Origin: Streptomyces lincolnensis
GTDB lineage: Bacteria; Actinomycetota; Actinomycetes; Streptomycetales; Streptomycetaceae
NCBI RefSeq assembly: GCF_021173675.1
Contig: NZ_JAIHON010000007.1
Coordinates: 552,405-616,404 of the forward strand
Direction of reading: 5' to 3'
Length of the DNA: 64,000 nucleotides
Positions within the stretch are counted from its first letter, which is position 1. Each line of letters starts with the position of its first letter. This document shows positions 44,741 to 52,340 of the stretch, piece after piece. The notes beneath the pieces were generated by a model. It ran no database searches and was not told the origin of the DNA. It saw nothing but the letters and a program-made list of their open reading frames with translations. The position numbers and the translations under genes were made by a program.

Positions 44741-45091
44741 CTAGGTGCGATCGCCCTTGGGCTTGCCGCGCTGGTCGGGAGTGCCGTGCGGCGGCGGGCT
44801 GAAGGGCTGCGGGGAGGTCGCGGGCGACACCGGGGAGCCGCCGCGGTCCGCTCCCTGCTCGGGGCGGAAGGCCCCGGGGTCGCCGGACGTGGGCTCGGCG
44901 CCCGCCTCCAGCTGTTCCAGACGGGTGGAGAGCAACTGGGTCACGGGCAGCCGGTCGGCGTGGGTCCGCTCGTAGGCGAGCAGTTCCTCCACCTCCGCGG
45001 CGGTCAGCGACCGCACGCGGCTCTCCAGGCCGCCGATCGGCAGATGGTCGTAGTCGGGCAGCGGCAGGGTGCTGCGACCGGAGTCGGCCAT
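44741..45091 (-). CDS. Conserved actinobacterial small protein, LPDYDHLPIGGL motif
   Basis: The 116-residue soluble protein begins MADSGRSTLPLPDYDHLP, then IGGLESRVRSLTAAEVEELLAYERTHADRLPVTQLL. This motif is shared by a family of small actinobacterial proteins of unknown biochemistry (DUF8129-like, from memory). The rest is a Pro/Gly/Ser-rich, probably disordered tail. ATG 45091 follows GAGAGGGA; an upstream in-frame ATG at 45124 lacks a good ribosome site. It converges on the GH15 gene. Confidence 0.75.
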   Translation of the reverse strand: MADSGRSTLPLPDYDHLPIGGLESRVRSLTAAEVEELLAYERTHADRLPVTQLLSTRLEQLEAGAEPTSGDPGAFRPEQGADRGGSPVSPATSPQPFSPPPHGTPDQRGKPKGDRT

Positions 45092-45158
45092 GAATCTCAC
45101 GTCCCTCTCTGCGATGGTCTGCACGAACGCGGTGTGGCTGCGGGGCGGCGCCGGATTG

Positions 45159-45524
45159 TCAGCGGCCGCCGGGCCCGCCGCTCCCGAACGACCCGCTGCC
45201 GCCCTCGTCCCAGCGCGGCCGGTCCTTCGACGCGCTGGTCCGGGTTCCGGCGTTGCCGTGGCCCGGGATCTCGTGCGGCGTCAGCCGGTGACGGCCCTTG
45301 GGCACCTCGTGGGGTTCCCGTCGTTCCCGGACCTCACGCACCGGGCCGCCCTCCGGCATGCTCGGCTGCTCGTCGGGGGTCGGCGGGGGCAGCTCACGGC
45401 GCTTGACCCGGACACCCAGCCAGAAGGCGCCGATCAGCACCGCCACGACCACCACACCCGCCACGACCAGGCCGATGCCGAGAGCGCCCCGGCCTGCGGC
45501 GATGTCCATCCATGAGCTATTCAT
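45159..45524 (-). CDS. DUF6479-family single-pass membrane protein
   Basis: The 121-residue protein begins MNSSWMDIAAGRGALGIG and has one hydrophobic helix (about 15-38). The charged juxtamembrane stretch RVKRRELPPPTPDEQPS leads into a polar, Gly/Ser-rich cytoplasmic tail with VREVRERREPHEVP. This pattern is widespread in Streptomyces and annotated only as DUF6479. Start ATG 45524 begins the conserved motif; the much longer frame upstream is a shadow of the copper-protein gene on the other strand. Confidence 0.85.
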   Translation of the reverse strand: MNSSWMDIAAGRGALGIGLVVAGVVVVAVLIGAFWLGVRVKRRELPPPTPDEQPSMPEGGPVREVRERREPHEVPKGRHRLTPHEIPGHGNAGTRTSASKDRPRWDEGGSGSFGSGGPGGR

Positions 45525-45638
45525 GGCACGCGAGTACCCCTGCCCCCGGCGGTGAACCGACCCCGGCCGGAGCCCGGCGGCAGCCTCTTGGAACGGAACA
45601 GCGGGTTTGACGCGGGGGACCGCGGCTACCCGCGCGGT

Positions 45639-46013
45639 GTGACACAGACGACATCCCAGCAGGAGCTCTTCCAGTTCCTGGAGGACAGGTTCGCGTGTGC
45701 CCAGGCATGTACCGAGTGCGCACGGGCGTGTGCGCTGCGCGCGAGCCTCGTGGATCCGGACGGGACCGAGGAGCAGGAACTCGTACGACGCAAGGGCATC
45801 ATGTGCGCGGAGGTCTGCGACGCGACCTGCCGTGTGCTCTCCGAGCAGAACGGCATCGACGAGCACGGCATCCGGGTGCAGCTGGAGTGGTGCCGGTCGG
45901 TCTGCCTGGAGTGCGCGCAGCTCTTCGACCGCCATCCGGGCGCAGAGGACAGCGCGAAGGCGTGCCGGGAGTGCGCGCGGGCGTGCACGGACTTCATCGC
46001 GACGCTGGCCTGA
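45639..46013 (+). CDS. Cysteine-rich four-helix-bundle copper-binding protein (Csp-like)
   Basis: The 124-residue protein has Cys repeated along every predicted helix: FACAQACTECARACALR, CAEVCDATCRVL, CRSVCLECAQLF and CRECARACTDF. This spacing lines the core of a four-helix bundle and is the hallmark of copper-storage proteins of the Csp family, which bind many Cu(I) ions through thiolates. There is no signal peptide, so it would be the cytosolic (Csp3-like) type. GTG 45639 begins VTQTTSQQELFQFLEDRF; a longer frame to GTG 45552 is possible. No copper-responsive operator was identified upstream. Confidence 0.85.
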   Translation: MTQTTSQQELFQFLEDRFACAQACTECARACALRASLVDPDGTEEQELVRRKGIMCAEVCDATCRVLSEQNGIDEHGIRVQLEWCRSVCLECAQLFDRHPGAEDSAKACRECARACTDFIATLA

Positions 46014-46052
46014 CCTCCACCAGGGCGTGCCCGCACACCCATTCCCAATTAC

Positions 46053-46066
46053 TGGAACACGTTCTA
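46053..46066. promoter_or_regulatory. KstR-type operator before an acyl-CoA dehydrogenase gene
   Basis: TGGAACACGTTCTA matches the published KstR consensus TNNAACNNGTTNNA at every fixed base. It lies 44 bp upstream of the GTG start. KstR is the TetR-family repressor of sterol and cholesterol catabolism genes in mycolic-acid actinobacteria, and streptomycete homologues use similar sites. It is distinct from the inositol operators, which have AACGTT without the two-base spacer. Confidence 0.6.
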
Positions 46067-46110
46067 CCGTGTGCGCCGTCAGGACCGGCCCTGGGGAGCC
46101 TGGAGGCGCC

Positions 46111-47289
46111 GTGCATCTCGCCCACACGCCCGAGCAGCAGCGACTGCGCACCGAACTGCGCGCCTACTTCGCCGACCTGGTGCCGGACAACGCCCACGCC
46201 CGGTTCACCGACCGGGCGGCCCAGAAACGGTTCTACCGCGACACCATCCGCCGCCTCGGCACGGACGGCTGGCTCGGCGTCGGCTGGCCGAAGGAGTACG
46301 GCGGCCGCGGCCTGACGGCGATGGAGCAGTTCATCTTCTTCGACGAGGCCGCCCAGGCCGGCGTACCCCTGCCGCTCATGGCGCTGAACACCGTCGGTCC
46401 GACGATCATGCGGTACGGCACGGACGAGCAGAAGACGTACTTCCTGCCCCGCATCCTCTCCGGCGAGATCGACTTCGCCATCGGCTACAGCGAGCCCGAC
46501 GCCGGCACCGACCTGGCCTCCCTCAAGACCCGCGCGGTGCGCGACGGCGACGAGTACGTCGTCAACGGCCAGAAGATCTGGACCACCAATGGCGACACCG
46601 CCGACTGGGTCTGGCTCGCCGTCCGCACCGACCCCGACGCGCCCCCGCACAAGGGCATCACCATGCTCCTGATGCCGACCACCGCCCCCGGCTACTCCTG
46701 CACCGTCATCAACACCCTCGCCTCGCACGACACCACGGCCGGCTACTACGAGGACGTCCGCGTCCCCGTCGCCCACCGGGTCGGCGAGGAGAACCAGGGC
46801 TGGCGGCTGATCACCAACCAGCTCAACCACGAACGCGTCACCCTCGCCGCCCACGGCACCATGGCGATCCGTGCCCTGCACGACGTACAGCGCTGGGCCA
46901 TGGAGACCAAGCTCGCCGACGGCCGCCGCGTCGTCGACCTGCCCTGGGTGCGCCGCCTCCTCGCCCGCACCCACACCCGCCTGGACGCGCTGAAACTCCT
47001 CAACTGGCAGATGGTCAGCGCCGTCCAGGACGGCACCCTCACCCCCCAGGACGCCTCGGCCGTCAAGGTCTACGGCTCCGAGGCCCGCCGCGACGCCTAC
47101 GCTTGGCTCATGGAGATCGTCGCCACCGCGGGCACCCTCAAGGAGGGCTCGGCCGGCGCGGTCCTCCACGGCGAACTGGAACGCGGCTACCGCTCGGCCG
47201 TCATCTTCACCTTCGGCGGCGGCAACAACGAGATCCAGCGGGAGATCATCTCGTGGATCGGGCTGGGGATGCCTCGCGTGCGGCGCTGA
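46111..47289 (+). CDS. Acyl-CoA dehydrogenase (FadE-type)
   Basis: The 392-residue flavoenzyme has the usual three domains. The N-terminal helical part ends GWLGVGWPKEYGGRGLTAMEQ. The middle beta domain has FAIGYSEPDAGTDLASLKT and GQKIWTTNGDTADWVWLAVRT (FAD and acyl-CoA contacts). The C-terminal helices end with FTFGGGNNEIQREIISWIGLGMPR. It would desaturate an acyl-CoA at the alpha-beta bond. The proximal KstR-type box suggests a role in steroid or long branched acyl chain breakdown rather than ordinary beta-oxidation. GTG 46111 follows GGAGG. The gene is not in an operon; decayed sequence follows. Confidence 0.88.
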   Translation: MHLAHTPEQQRLRTELRAYFADLVPDNAHARFTDRAAQKRFYRDTIRRLGTDGWLGVGWPKEYGGRGLTAMEQFIFFDEAAQAGVPLPLMALNTVGPTIMRYGTDEQKTYFLPRILSGEIDFAIGYSEPDAGTDLASLKTRAVRDGDEYVVNGQKIWTTNGDTADWVWLAVRTDPDAPPHKGITMLLMPTTAPGYSCTVINTLASHDTTAGYYEDVRVPVAHRVGEENQGWRLITNQLNHERVTLAAHGTMAIRALHDVQRWAMETKLADGRRVVDLPWVRRLLARTHTRLDALKLLNWQMVSAVQDGTLTPQDASAVKVYGSEARRDAYAWLMEIVATAGTLKEGSAGAVLHGELERGYRSAVIFTFGGGNNEIQREIISWIGLGMPRVRR

Positions 47290-47612
47290 GTGTGTGACCA
47301 CAGACCTTAGTTGTCACATACCGAGGGTAGTTGGCACCGTGATTCTGTGGGATCAGGATGACGGCCGAGCCGTGATGCGGCAGTTGGCACTTCGCCGCGA
47401 GCACTGGAAACGCCGTCGACTGCGACTTCGCGGCGATGGCGGCTCCAACTCAAGATCGAGAACTTACCGCCTGCCAGGCTGAAGTTCTCCGCTGGCGCCG
47501 CGTCCGAGGTGCCCGTGGGCGTACACCATCGGCAGCGGCCGTTCTGGCGGGGATCTTGGATGCCGTTCGCGGACTCGAGGGCGGTGGATGACTGAGCCCT
47601 GCTGCCCTCTCG
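47290..47612. other. Non-coding or decayed stretch after the acyl-CoA dehydrogenase
   Basis: About 320 bp without a convincing gene. The right half, read on the minus strand, probably continues the C-terminal part of the neighbouring IS701-family transposase in a degraded form (several stops and shifts). The left half has lower GC content than its surroundings and no recognisable element. Confidence 0.5.
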
Positions 47613-48335
47613 TCAGGTGACGTCCTCGAAGCGGGTGTGCGCATCGATCAGTTGGTGCAGGGGGCGGGCCGGCTCGCGATAGCGCGGCAACGTGGGCGGG
47701 CCCCATCCCTGGTAGGGCGGCAGCTCCGGCTTGGCACCGGCCGGGCGGGCGATCTCCTTGGGCTCGACAGCGACGATGTAGGACCAGCCGCGTTCCTCCA
47801 GGGCCAGGCGGAAGCAGACACTGCGGCCGTAACCGCAGTCGGCCACAATCACCGGCACCGACGGAAGCCAACCCGCCAGCCTCTCCAGCAGCCCCAGGGT
47901 CAGGCGGGGCTTGGGCACATGCCCCACCTCATCGGGCACGCCCGCAGCCGTGCGACGCCGTGTGTCGTGCGCCCGTTCCTCGGATAGGAACAATTCCCAT
48001 TCCAGTGGGCAGGAGGCGGTATCCGTGGCCGCATGCACACTGACGGCGACCTGGCAGGTTGCCCGCTTCCCCAGTGCCCCGCAGTACTGCCGGGCCACCC
48101 CCACCGACGCCCGCCCGCACTTGGGAAACGCGACGTCGTCGATGACCCACGCCTCGGGCTTGACGACCTGGACCAGCCGCTCGGCGATCCGCCGCCGCAC
48201 CGGCGTCCACTGCCACGGCGACTGGTTGACGAACTGCTCCAGGGCCTACATGTTCCCGTCCGGCAGCCGCTGCGCCATCGGCTGGATCGACTTGCACCGG
48301 CCGTCCAGCATCAGCCCCCGCAGATAGCAATCGCT
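47613..48335 (-). pseudogene. IS701-family transposase remnant with nonsense codons
   Basis: The frame gives LRGLMLDGRCKSIQPMAQRL, PDGNM, an in-frame TAG (48248-48246), then ALEQFVNQSPWQWTPVRRRI and VVKPEAWVIDDVAFPKCGR. It continues through CPLEWELFLSE and VIVADCGYGRS to LIDAHTRFEDVT. This is the DDE domain of IS701-family transposases; DDVAFPK and ADCGYG bear the catalytic Asp residues. A second in-frame TAG lies at 48338-48336. The terminal TGA at 47613 replaces the Trp codon normally following FEDVT. Both ends are missing and no inverted repeats were found, so this is a dead insertion-sequence fragment. Confidence 0.85.
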
Positions 48336-48559
48336 CTACATCGCAGGCATCTTTCTTTGGTCCGCACGATGATCCAAACGAAAGTCCCTAGGTGCGACTG
48401 GGCCAGCCGGAAGGCGACGTGGGGAGTGTCTGCGAGGTGACAGTGGACATGTCCGGCAGGCCGTTGTGTCACGCCTCGGCAAACCTGGCAAAGGGAAGTG
48501 ATGACTGTGTAGGGCACTTCTTGCTCCGTGCCGCGTCCGCCGAGCACGCACCTGGTCAC

Positions 48560-48920
48560 CGGGAATGCCTCGAAACGCGGTGAACTCCAGCCTCTGGCGG
48601 GCCGCGGACCGGGTCCGCTCCGCTCGGGGCGTGCGTCGGCGCTACGGTGCGGTGGGACGCGGGGCGGGTGAGGGCGAAGAGGTAGCCGCGTTCGTCGTCG
48701 AGACGCAGGGCGTGGGGGACGGAGGGACGGCTTCGGAGAGGTTCGGGTGGCGGCCCTGCTCCAGGCGGGTGTAGTGGGTGGTGACACACGCCAGGGGCGC
48801 GACCTCCTCAAGGCTTGGGCACCCGGCGCGCCCCGCGCCCGGAGGCAGTCCGGCGGTGTCTGGGGTGAGGAGGGCGCGACGGGAGCGGAGAAAGTCGCCG
48901 AGTTCGCCGTTGTGCCCCAT
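48560..48920 (-). pseudogene. XRE/MmyB-like regulator remnant, frameshifted
   Basis: From ATG 48920 the frame reads ELGDFLRSRRALLTPDTAGL, a typical start of helix-turn-helix proteins whose next segment is normally RREEVAxLAGVSxDYYTRLEQGR. Here it is altered to SLEEVAPLACVTTHYTRLEQGRHPNLSEAV. The following DAVxxALRLDDxERxxLFALTRP segment is found only after a shift of frame. The C-terminal ligand-binding domain of the family is absent. At least two frame changes make a functional product unlikely. The 225 bp between this and the transposase remnant hold nothing recognisable. Confidence 0.65.
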
Positions 48921-48979
48921 TCCTCAGGTATTGGAGGCGCGTGGGACTGTGTGCGGTGCGAGGTTGGCCCAGACCACGC

Positions 48980-50020
48980 TCAGGTGGCCGGTGCGGTAGA
49001 GGGCGGGGCCGTCGTCCCCCGGACCACGAGGTGTGGAGCCACCACCTGTTCCCCGGTACCGGTGTCGCGACCGTCCAGGCGTGCGATGGCCCGGTCCACG
49101 GCGAGGTGGGCGAGGCGGGGGATGTCCTGCCCGACGGTGGTGAGGTCGATATGGGCCAGGCGGGCCAGATGGCTGTCGTCGAAGCCGACGACGGAGATGG
49201 CGCCGGGGACGGGAATGCCGCTGCGGAGGAAGACATCGAGGACACCGGTCGCGCAGCGGTCGTTGAAGGCGAGGACCGCGGTGGGGCACGGGTGGGAGGC
49301 GGCGAGAACCTGGGCGGCCTCGGCGCCCTCTGCCTCGGTGAGGCCCCCGGGCACGACGCGGATGTGCTCGGTGAGACCGTGGCGGCTCATGGCGGTGCGG
49401 TAGCCGCGTCGCCGGTCGGCTGCGCCGGGTGCCTTGCCGCCGTCGATGTGGGCGATGGCGCGGTGGCCCAGCGCCACGAGGTGGTCGACCGCCTGGCGGG
49501 CGCCCTTGTCGTCGGCGGTCCGTACGACCTCCAGACCGGGGACGGGTGGCCGCAGGTGGCGGGCCACAGAGACGACCGGCAATTGCCCGGCGAGCTCCGT
49601 CAGCCGTGAGGCGGGGGCCTGTGGGCCCAGCAGGATCAGCGCCTCGCAGCGGTCGTCGAGCAGGGTTTCGACGGCACGCTGCTCACCCCGTTCGGCGGTC
49701 ACGGCGCTCAGCGCGATCTGGTATCCGGCTGGTTCGGCGGTGGCGTAGATGCCCTCCACCAGGTCGGCGTGGAAGGGATGCTGGAGGCCGAACTGCACGC
49801 CGAGCAGGTGGGAGCGGTGGCTGCGCAGCAGTCTCGCCCGGGCGTCCGGGCGGTAGCCGATCTCCCGCGCGGCCTCCAGGACACGCTCGCGGGTGGCGGC
49901 GCTGGCCCCCTTCGCCCCGCGCATCACGATGGAGGCCAGCGCGGTGGACACGCCTGCCCGCGTCGCCAGGTCGGCGAGCGTCGGCCGCTTCCCGTCCGGG
50001 ACCGCCGGGGTCGCAGGCAT
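48980..50020 (-). CDS. LacI-family repressor, probable regulator of the inositol genes
   Basis: The 346-residue protein has a LacI-type helix-turn-helix at the N-terminus (TLADLATRAGVSTALASIVMR, followed by the hinge region ATRERVLEAAREIGYRPDARAR). A sugar-binding core of the periplasmic-binding-protein type follows (LLGVQFGLQHPFHADLVEGI ... AVLAFNDRCATGVLD, ISVVGFDDSHLARL). ATG 50020 follows AGGAGAGGA. It lies directly downstream of the inositol catabolic genes on the same strand, and an operator-like TAGAACGTTCCA sits 43 bp before its start. The same motif precedes the inositol operons. The inducer is probably inositol or a pathway intermediate. Confidence 0.88.
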   Translation of the reverse strand: MPATPAVPDGKRPTLADLATRAGVSTALASIVMRGAKGASAATRERVLEAAREIGYRPDARARLLRSHRSHLLGVQFGLQHPFHADLVEGIYATAEPAGYQIALSAVTAERGEQRAVETLLDDRCEALILLGPQAPASRLTELAGQLPVVSVARHLRPPVPGLEVVRTADDKGARQAVDHLVALGHRAIAHIDGGKAPGAADRRRGYRTAMSRHGLTEHIRVVPGGLTEAEGAEAAQVLAASHPCPTAVLAFNDRCATGVLDVFLRSGIPVPGAISVVGFDDSHLARLAHIDLTTVGQDIPRLAHLAVDRAIARLDGRDTGTGEQVVAPHLVVRGTTAPPSTAPAT

Positions 50021-50062
50021 GCTGTCCTCTCCTGGTCGGTCTCGTCTGTTGGGGACCGATTG

Positions 50063-50074
50063 TAGAACGTTCCA
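50063..50074. promoter_or_regulatory. Operator-like site before the LacI-family gene
   Basis: TAGAACGTTCCA differs by one base from the perfect palindrome TAGAACGTTCTA found before the inositol genes. It lies 43 bp upstream of the repressor start, consistent with autoregulation. Confidence 0.6.
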
Positions 50075-50192
50075 CGTGGGCGTTGCTTCAGGAGGGGGCT
50101 CGGCAACGGCACGGTGACGGGAGAGGTACGACCCTGGCGGCGGCCGCTCGGGCTGGAGAAGGCGCCGCCGAGTCGGCGTCGTGTGCTCGGTG

Positions 50193-51236
50193 CTACGGCC
50201 GCACTGTCACCGGGCTCTCCCTGACGTCACCCACGCTGACCGCACCGCCCGTGGCGATCGAACCGATCGCGGCGAGGGCGATGCCCAGCGCGGCCCGAGC
50301 GTCCTCGCCGGTCACCGACGGAGCACGCTTGTCCCGGACGCTGTCGGTGAACTCGGCCAGTTCGGCAACGTAGGCCGCGTGGAAGAGATCCTGGTCGTAG
50401 CTGACGCACTCGGCGGCAGCGCCGGCCGCACCGTAGGACGTGAGGTGGCTGCTGCGCAGGTCACCCAGGGTGAGCATGCCGGTCGAGCCCTTGACCTCAC
50501 CGCGGACGTCATAGCCGTACACCGCCTGGAAGTTGGCCTCCGCCGTGGCGATGGCGCCGTTGTCGAAGCGGATCGTCACCACGGCCGTGTCGAGCAGTCC
50601 GTGGTCCTTGAAGTCGGGCCGGACCAGGGCGTCGGCCATGGCGAAGACCTCGACGGGCTCTGAGCCGGGGTTGAGGTAGCGCAGGACGTCGAAGTCGTGG
50701 ATGAGCGTCTCCAGGAAGATCGTCCACGGCGGGATGCGCGACGGGTCGTGCAGGTTGGGGTCCCGGGTGAGGGAACGCAGCAGCTGCGGGGTACCGATGT
50801 CACCGGCGGTGATCTTCTCGTGGGCGGCGCGGAAGCCGACGTCGAAGCGGCGGTTGAAGCCCACCTGGAGCACCACGCCCGCCTCATGTGCGGCGGTGAT
50901 GGCGCGGTCGGCTTCGTCGAGGGTGACGGCCATCGGCTTCTCGCAGAAGACCGACTTGCCGGCGCGTGCCGCGGCCTCGATGAGTCCGGCGTGGGTGCGG
51001 GCGGGCGTGACGATCACGACCGCCTCGATCTCGGGGTCGTCGAGCAGGTCACCGATCTCCGTGTACGTCTTGGGGCAGCCGAGACGATCGGCCAGAGCCT
51101 TCGCGGCCCCGGGTGCGGGATCGGCGATGGCCGCCAGTCGTACCCCGGGGAGGCGGCGGGCCAGGGTCTCGGCGTGGAAGGAGCCCATGCGTCCGGCGCC
51201 GATGAGGCCGACCGCGAGGGACTGGGGGGAGGTCAT
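50193..51236 (-). CDS. iolG: Gfo/Idh/MocA oxidoreductase, probable inositol 2-dehydrogenase
   Basis: The 347-residue protein has the NAD-binding Rossmann start VGLIGAGRMGSFHAETLA, the family motif CEKPMA (Lys-Pro of EKP), and the catalytic-region sequence IHDFDVLRYLNPG containing the His and Asp expected in inositol dehydrogenases. The reaction would be myo-inositol to scyllo-inosose, the first step of the pathway. ATG 51236 follows CGGAG. It lies 96 bp after the TIM-barrel gene at 51333. Other sugar dehydrogenase specificities cannot be excluded from motifs, but the neighbours argue for inositol. Confidence 0.85.
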   Translation of the reverse strand: MTSPQSLAVGLIGAGRMGSFHAETLARRLPGVRLAAIADPAPGAAKALADRLGCPKTYTEIGDLLDDPEIEAVVIVTPARTHAGLIEAAARAGKSVFCEKPMAVTLDEADRAITAAHEAGVVLQVGFNRRFDVGFRAAHEKITAGDIGTPQLLRSLTRDPNLHDPSRIPPWTIFLETLIHDFDVLRYLNPGSEPVEVFAMADALVRPDFKDHGLLDTAVVTIRFDNGAIATAEANFQAVYGYDVRGEVKGSTGMLTLGDLRSSHLTSYGAAGAAAECVSYDQDLFHAAYVAELAEFTDSVRDKRAPSVTGEDARAALGIALAAIGSIATGGAVSVGDVRESPVTVRP

Positions 51237-51332
51237 GGCACATACTCCGTGATCTACGTCGTGGCTTCGGTGGTGGCGGCTGCCGTGGTGCGCGGACGCG
51301 AGGGCGGGGCAGATGTCCCGCGGCCGCTCCTG

Positions 51333-52115
51333 TCAGACGGTGAAGGCGGCCCGGAAGCGTTCCAGAGCGGCCTCGCTGTCGCTGGAGGCCCATGCCTCCA
51401 TGGCGACGGTGCCGTCGTAGCCGATGTCCGCGAGGGTGCGGGCGATGGCCGGGTAGTTGATCTCTCCCGTGCCCGGTTCGCAGCGGCCCGGCACGTCCGC
51501 CACCTGGATCTCACCGATGAGTCCCGCGCCGTGGGCGCTGCGCACCAGCTCGATCAGATTCCCCTCGCCGATCTGGGCGTGGTACAGGTCCAGGTTCATG
51601 CGCAGACCGGGCCGGTTCACGGCGGCAACCAGCGCCAGGGTGTCGGCAGCCTTCGCGAAGGGCACCCCGGGGTGATCGACGGCGGTGTTGAGATTCTCCA
51701 GGGTGAAGATGACCCCGGCGTTCTCGCCGAGCTCGGCGATCCGGGTGAGTGTGCGGTGCGCGGCCATCCACATCGCGCCGGTGGGCTCCCCGGGTACCGG
51801 CACCACGGGCAGCCCCTGGCCGTCCAGACCGGTTCCGTGGAGGTTCAGGCGAGTGCAGCCCAGGTGCTCGGCCGCCTTGAGCGACTCCTCGGCCGTGCGC
51901 AGCAGTTCGGCGGCGCCGTCGTCATCGGTGAGGCTGCCGCTCACGTACCCCGTCATCGAGACGATCTCGGCGGACGAGCGGGCGAGGGCATCGAGATCGT
52001 GGTTCGTCCAGTCCCAGATCTCGACCTGGAAACCGGCCTCGTGGATACGCCGTGCCCGCTCCTCGATCGGAAGGTCGCGGAAGACCATCTCCGCACAGAC
52101 CGCCAGTGCGTACAT
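51333..52115 (-). CDS. Hydroxypyruvate-isomerase-like TIM-barrel protein (IolI/IolE-type)
   Basis: The 260-residue single-domain xylose-isomerase-like TIM barrel begins MYALAVCAEMVFRDLP. It contains IHEAGFQVEIWDWTNHDLDAL, LENLNTAVDHPGV, RMNLDLYHAQIGEGNLIELV and EIQVADVPGRCEPGTGEINY. The Glu, Asp, His and Glu residues of these strands form the usual divalent-metal site. Members of this family isomerise hydroxypyruvate, or inosose as in IolI. Here the second option fits the context. ATG 52115 follows GAGGAG at seven bases. Its promoter carries a perfect TAGAACGTTCTA operator. It probably heads a short operon with the dehydrogenase downstream. Confidence 0.8.
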   Translation of the reverse strand: MYALAVCAEMVFRDLPIEERARRIHEAGFQVEIWDWTNHDLDALARSSAEIVSMTGYVSGSLTDDDGAAELLRTAEESLKAAEHLGCTRLNLHGTGLDGQGLPVVPVPGEPTGAMWMAAHRTLTRIAELGENAGVIFTLENLNTAVDHPGVPFAKAADTLALVAAVNRPGLRMNLDLYHAQIGEGNLIELVRSAHGAGLIGEIQVADVPGRCEPGTGEINYPAIARTLADIGYDGTVAMEAWASSDSEAALERFRAAFTV

Positions 52116-52148
52116 CGTGGTTCTCCTCATCTCCGGACGACCGGGAAC

Positions 52149-52160
52149 TAGAACGTTCTA
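52149..52160. promoter_or_regulatory. Perfect inositol-regulon operator TAGAACGTTCTA
   Basis: This 12-bp perfect palindrome lies 34 bp before the start of the TIM-barrel gene. Read on the minus strand it runs directly out of TATATAG, a plausible -10 element, so a bound repressor would block polymerase. Confidence 0.7.
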
Positions 52161-52222
52161 TATACTCTGACCAGTACGCCAGCCACCATGAGCCGCTGTC
52201 AAGTGTCCGGCGGCCATGAAGC

Positions 52223-52236
52223 CTGTAACGTTCCAG
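52223..52236. promoter_or_regulatory. Second, degenerate operator-like dyad
   Basis: CTGTAACGTTCCAG is a 14-bp palindrome around AACGTT with one mismatched pair. It lies 63 bp from the perfect operator, in the same gap between the IolE-like and the TIM-barrel genes. The spacing would allow looping by a LacI-type tetramer. Confidence 0.4.
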
Positions 52237-52340
52237 AAATCTCGCGCGGAAGCCGTCGGCACCGCGTAGAAGCCCGCCACGGCGCGTCAACTGCGCCGGG
52301 GGTCTCCATGCGCCGGTCACCGCGCGAGCCGGTGGCTTGC

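Noticed and set aside
46053..46066. Counting the AACACGTT site as another inositol operator
   Set aside because: It has two bases between the AAC and GTT halves, unlike the inositol sites (AACGTT), and fits the KstR consensus exactly.
47294..47482. Possible 62-residue gene after the acyl-CoA dehydrogenase
   Set aside because: No ribosome site, low complexity (Arg-rich) and no family resemblance.
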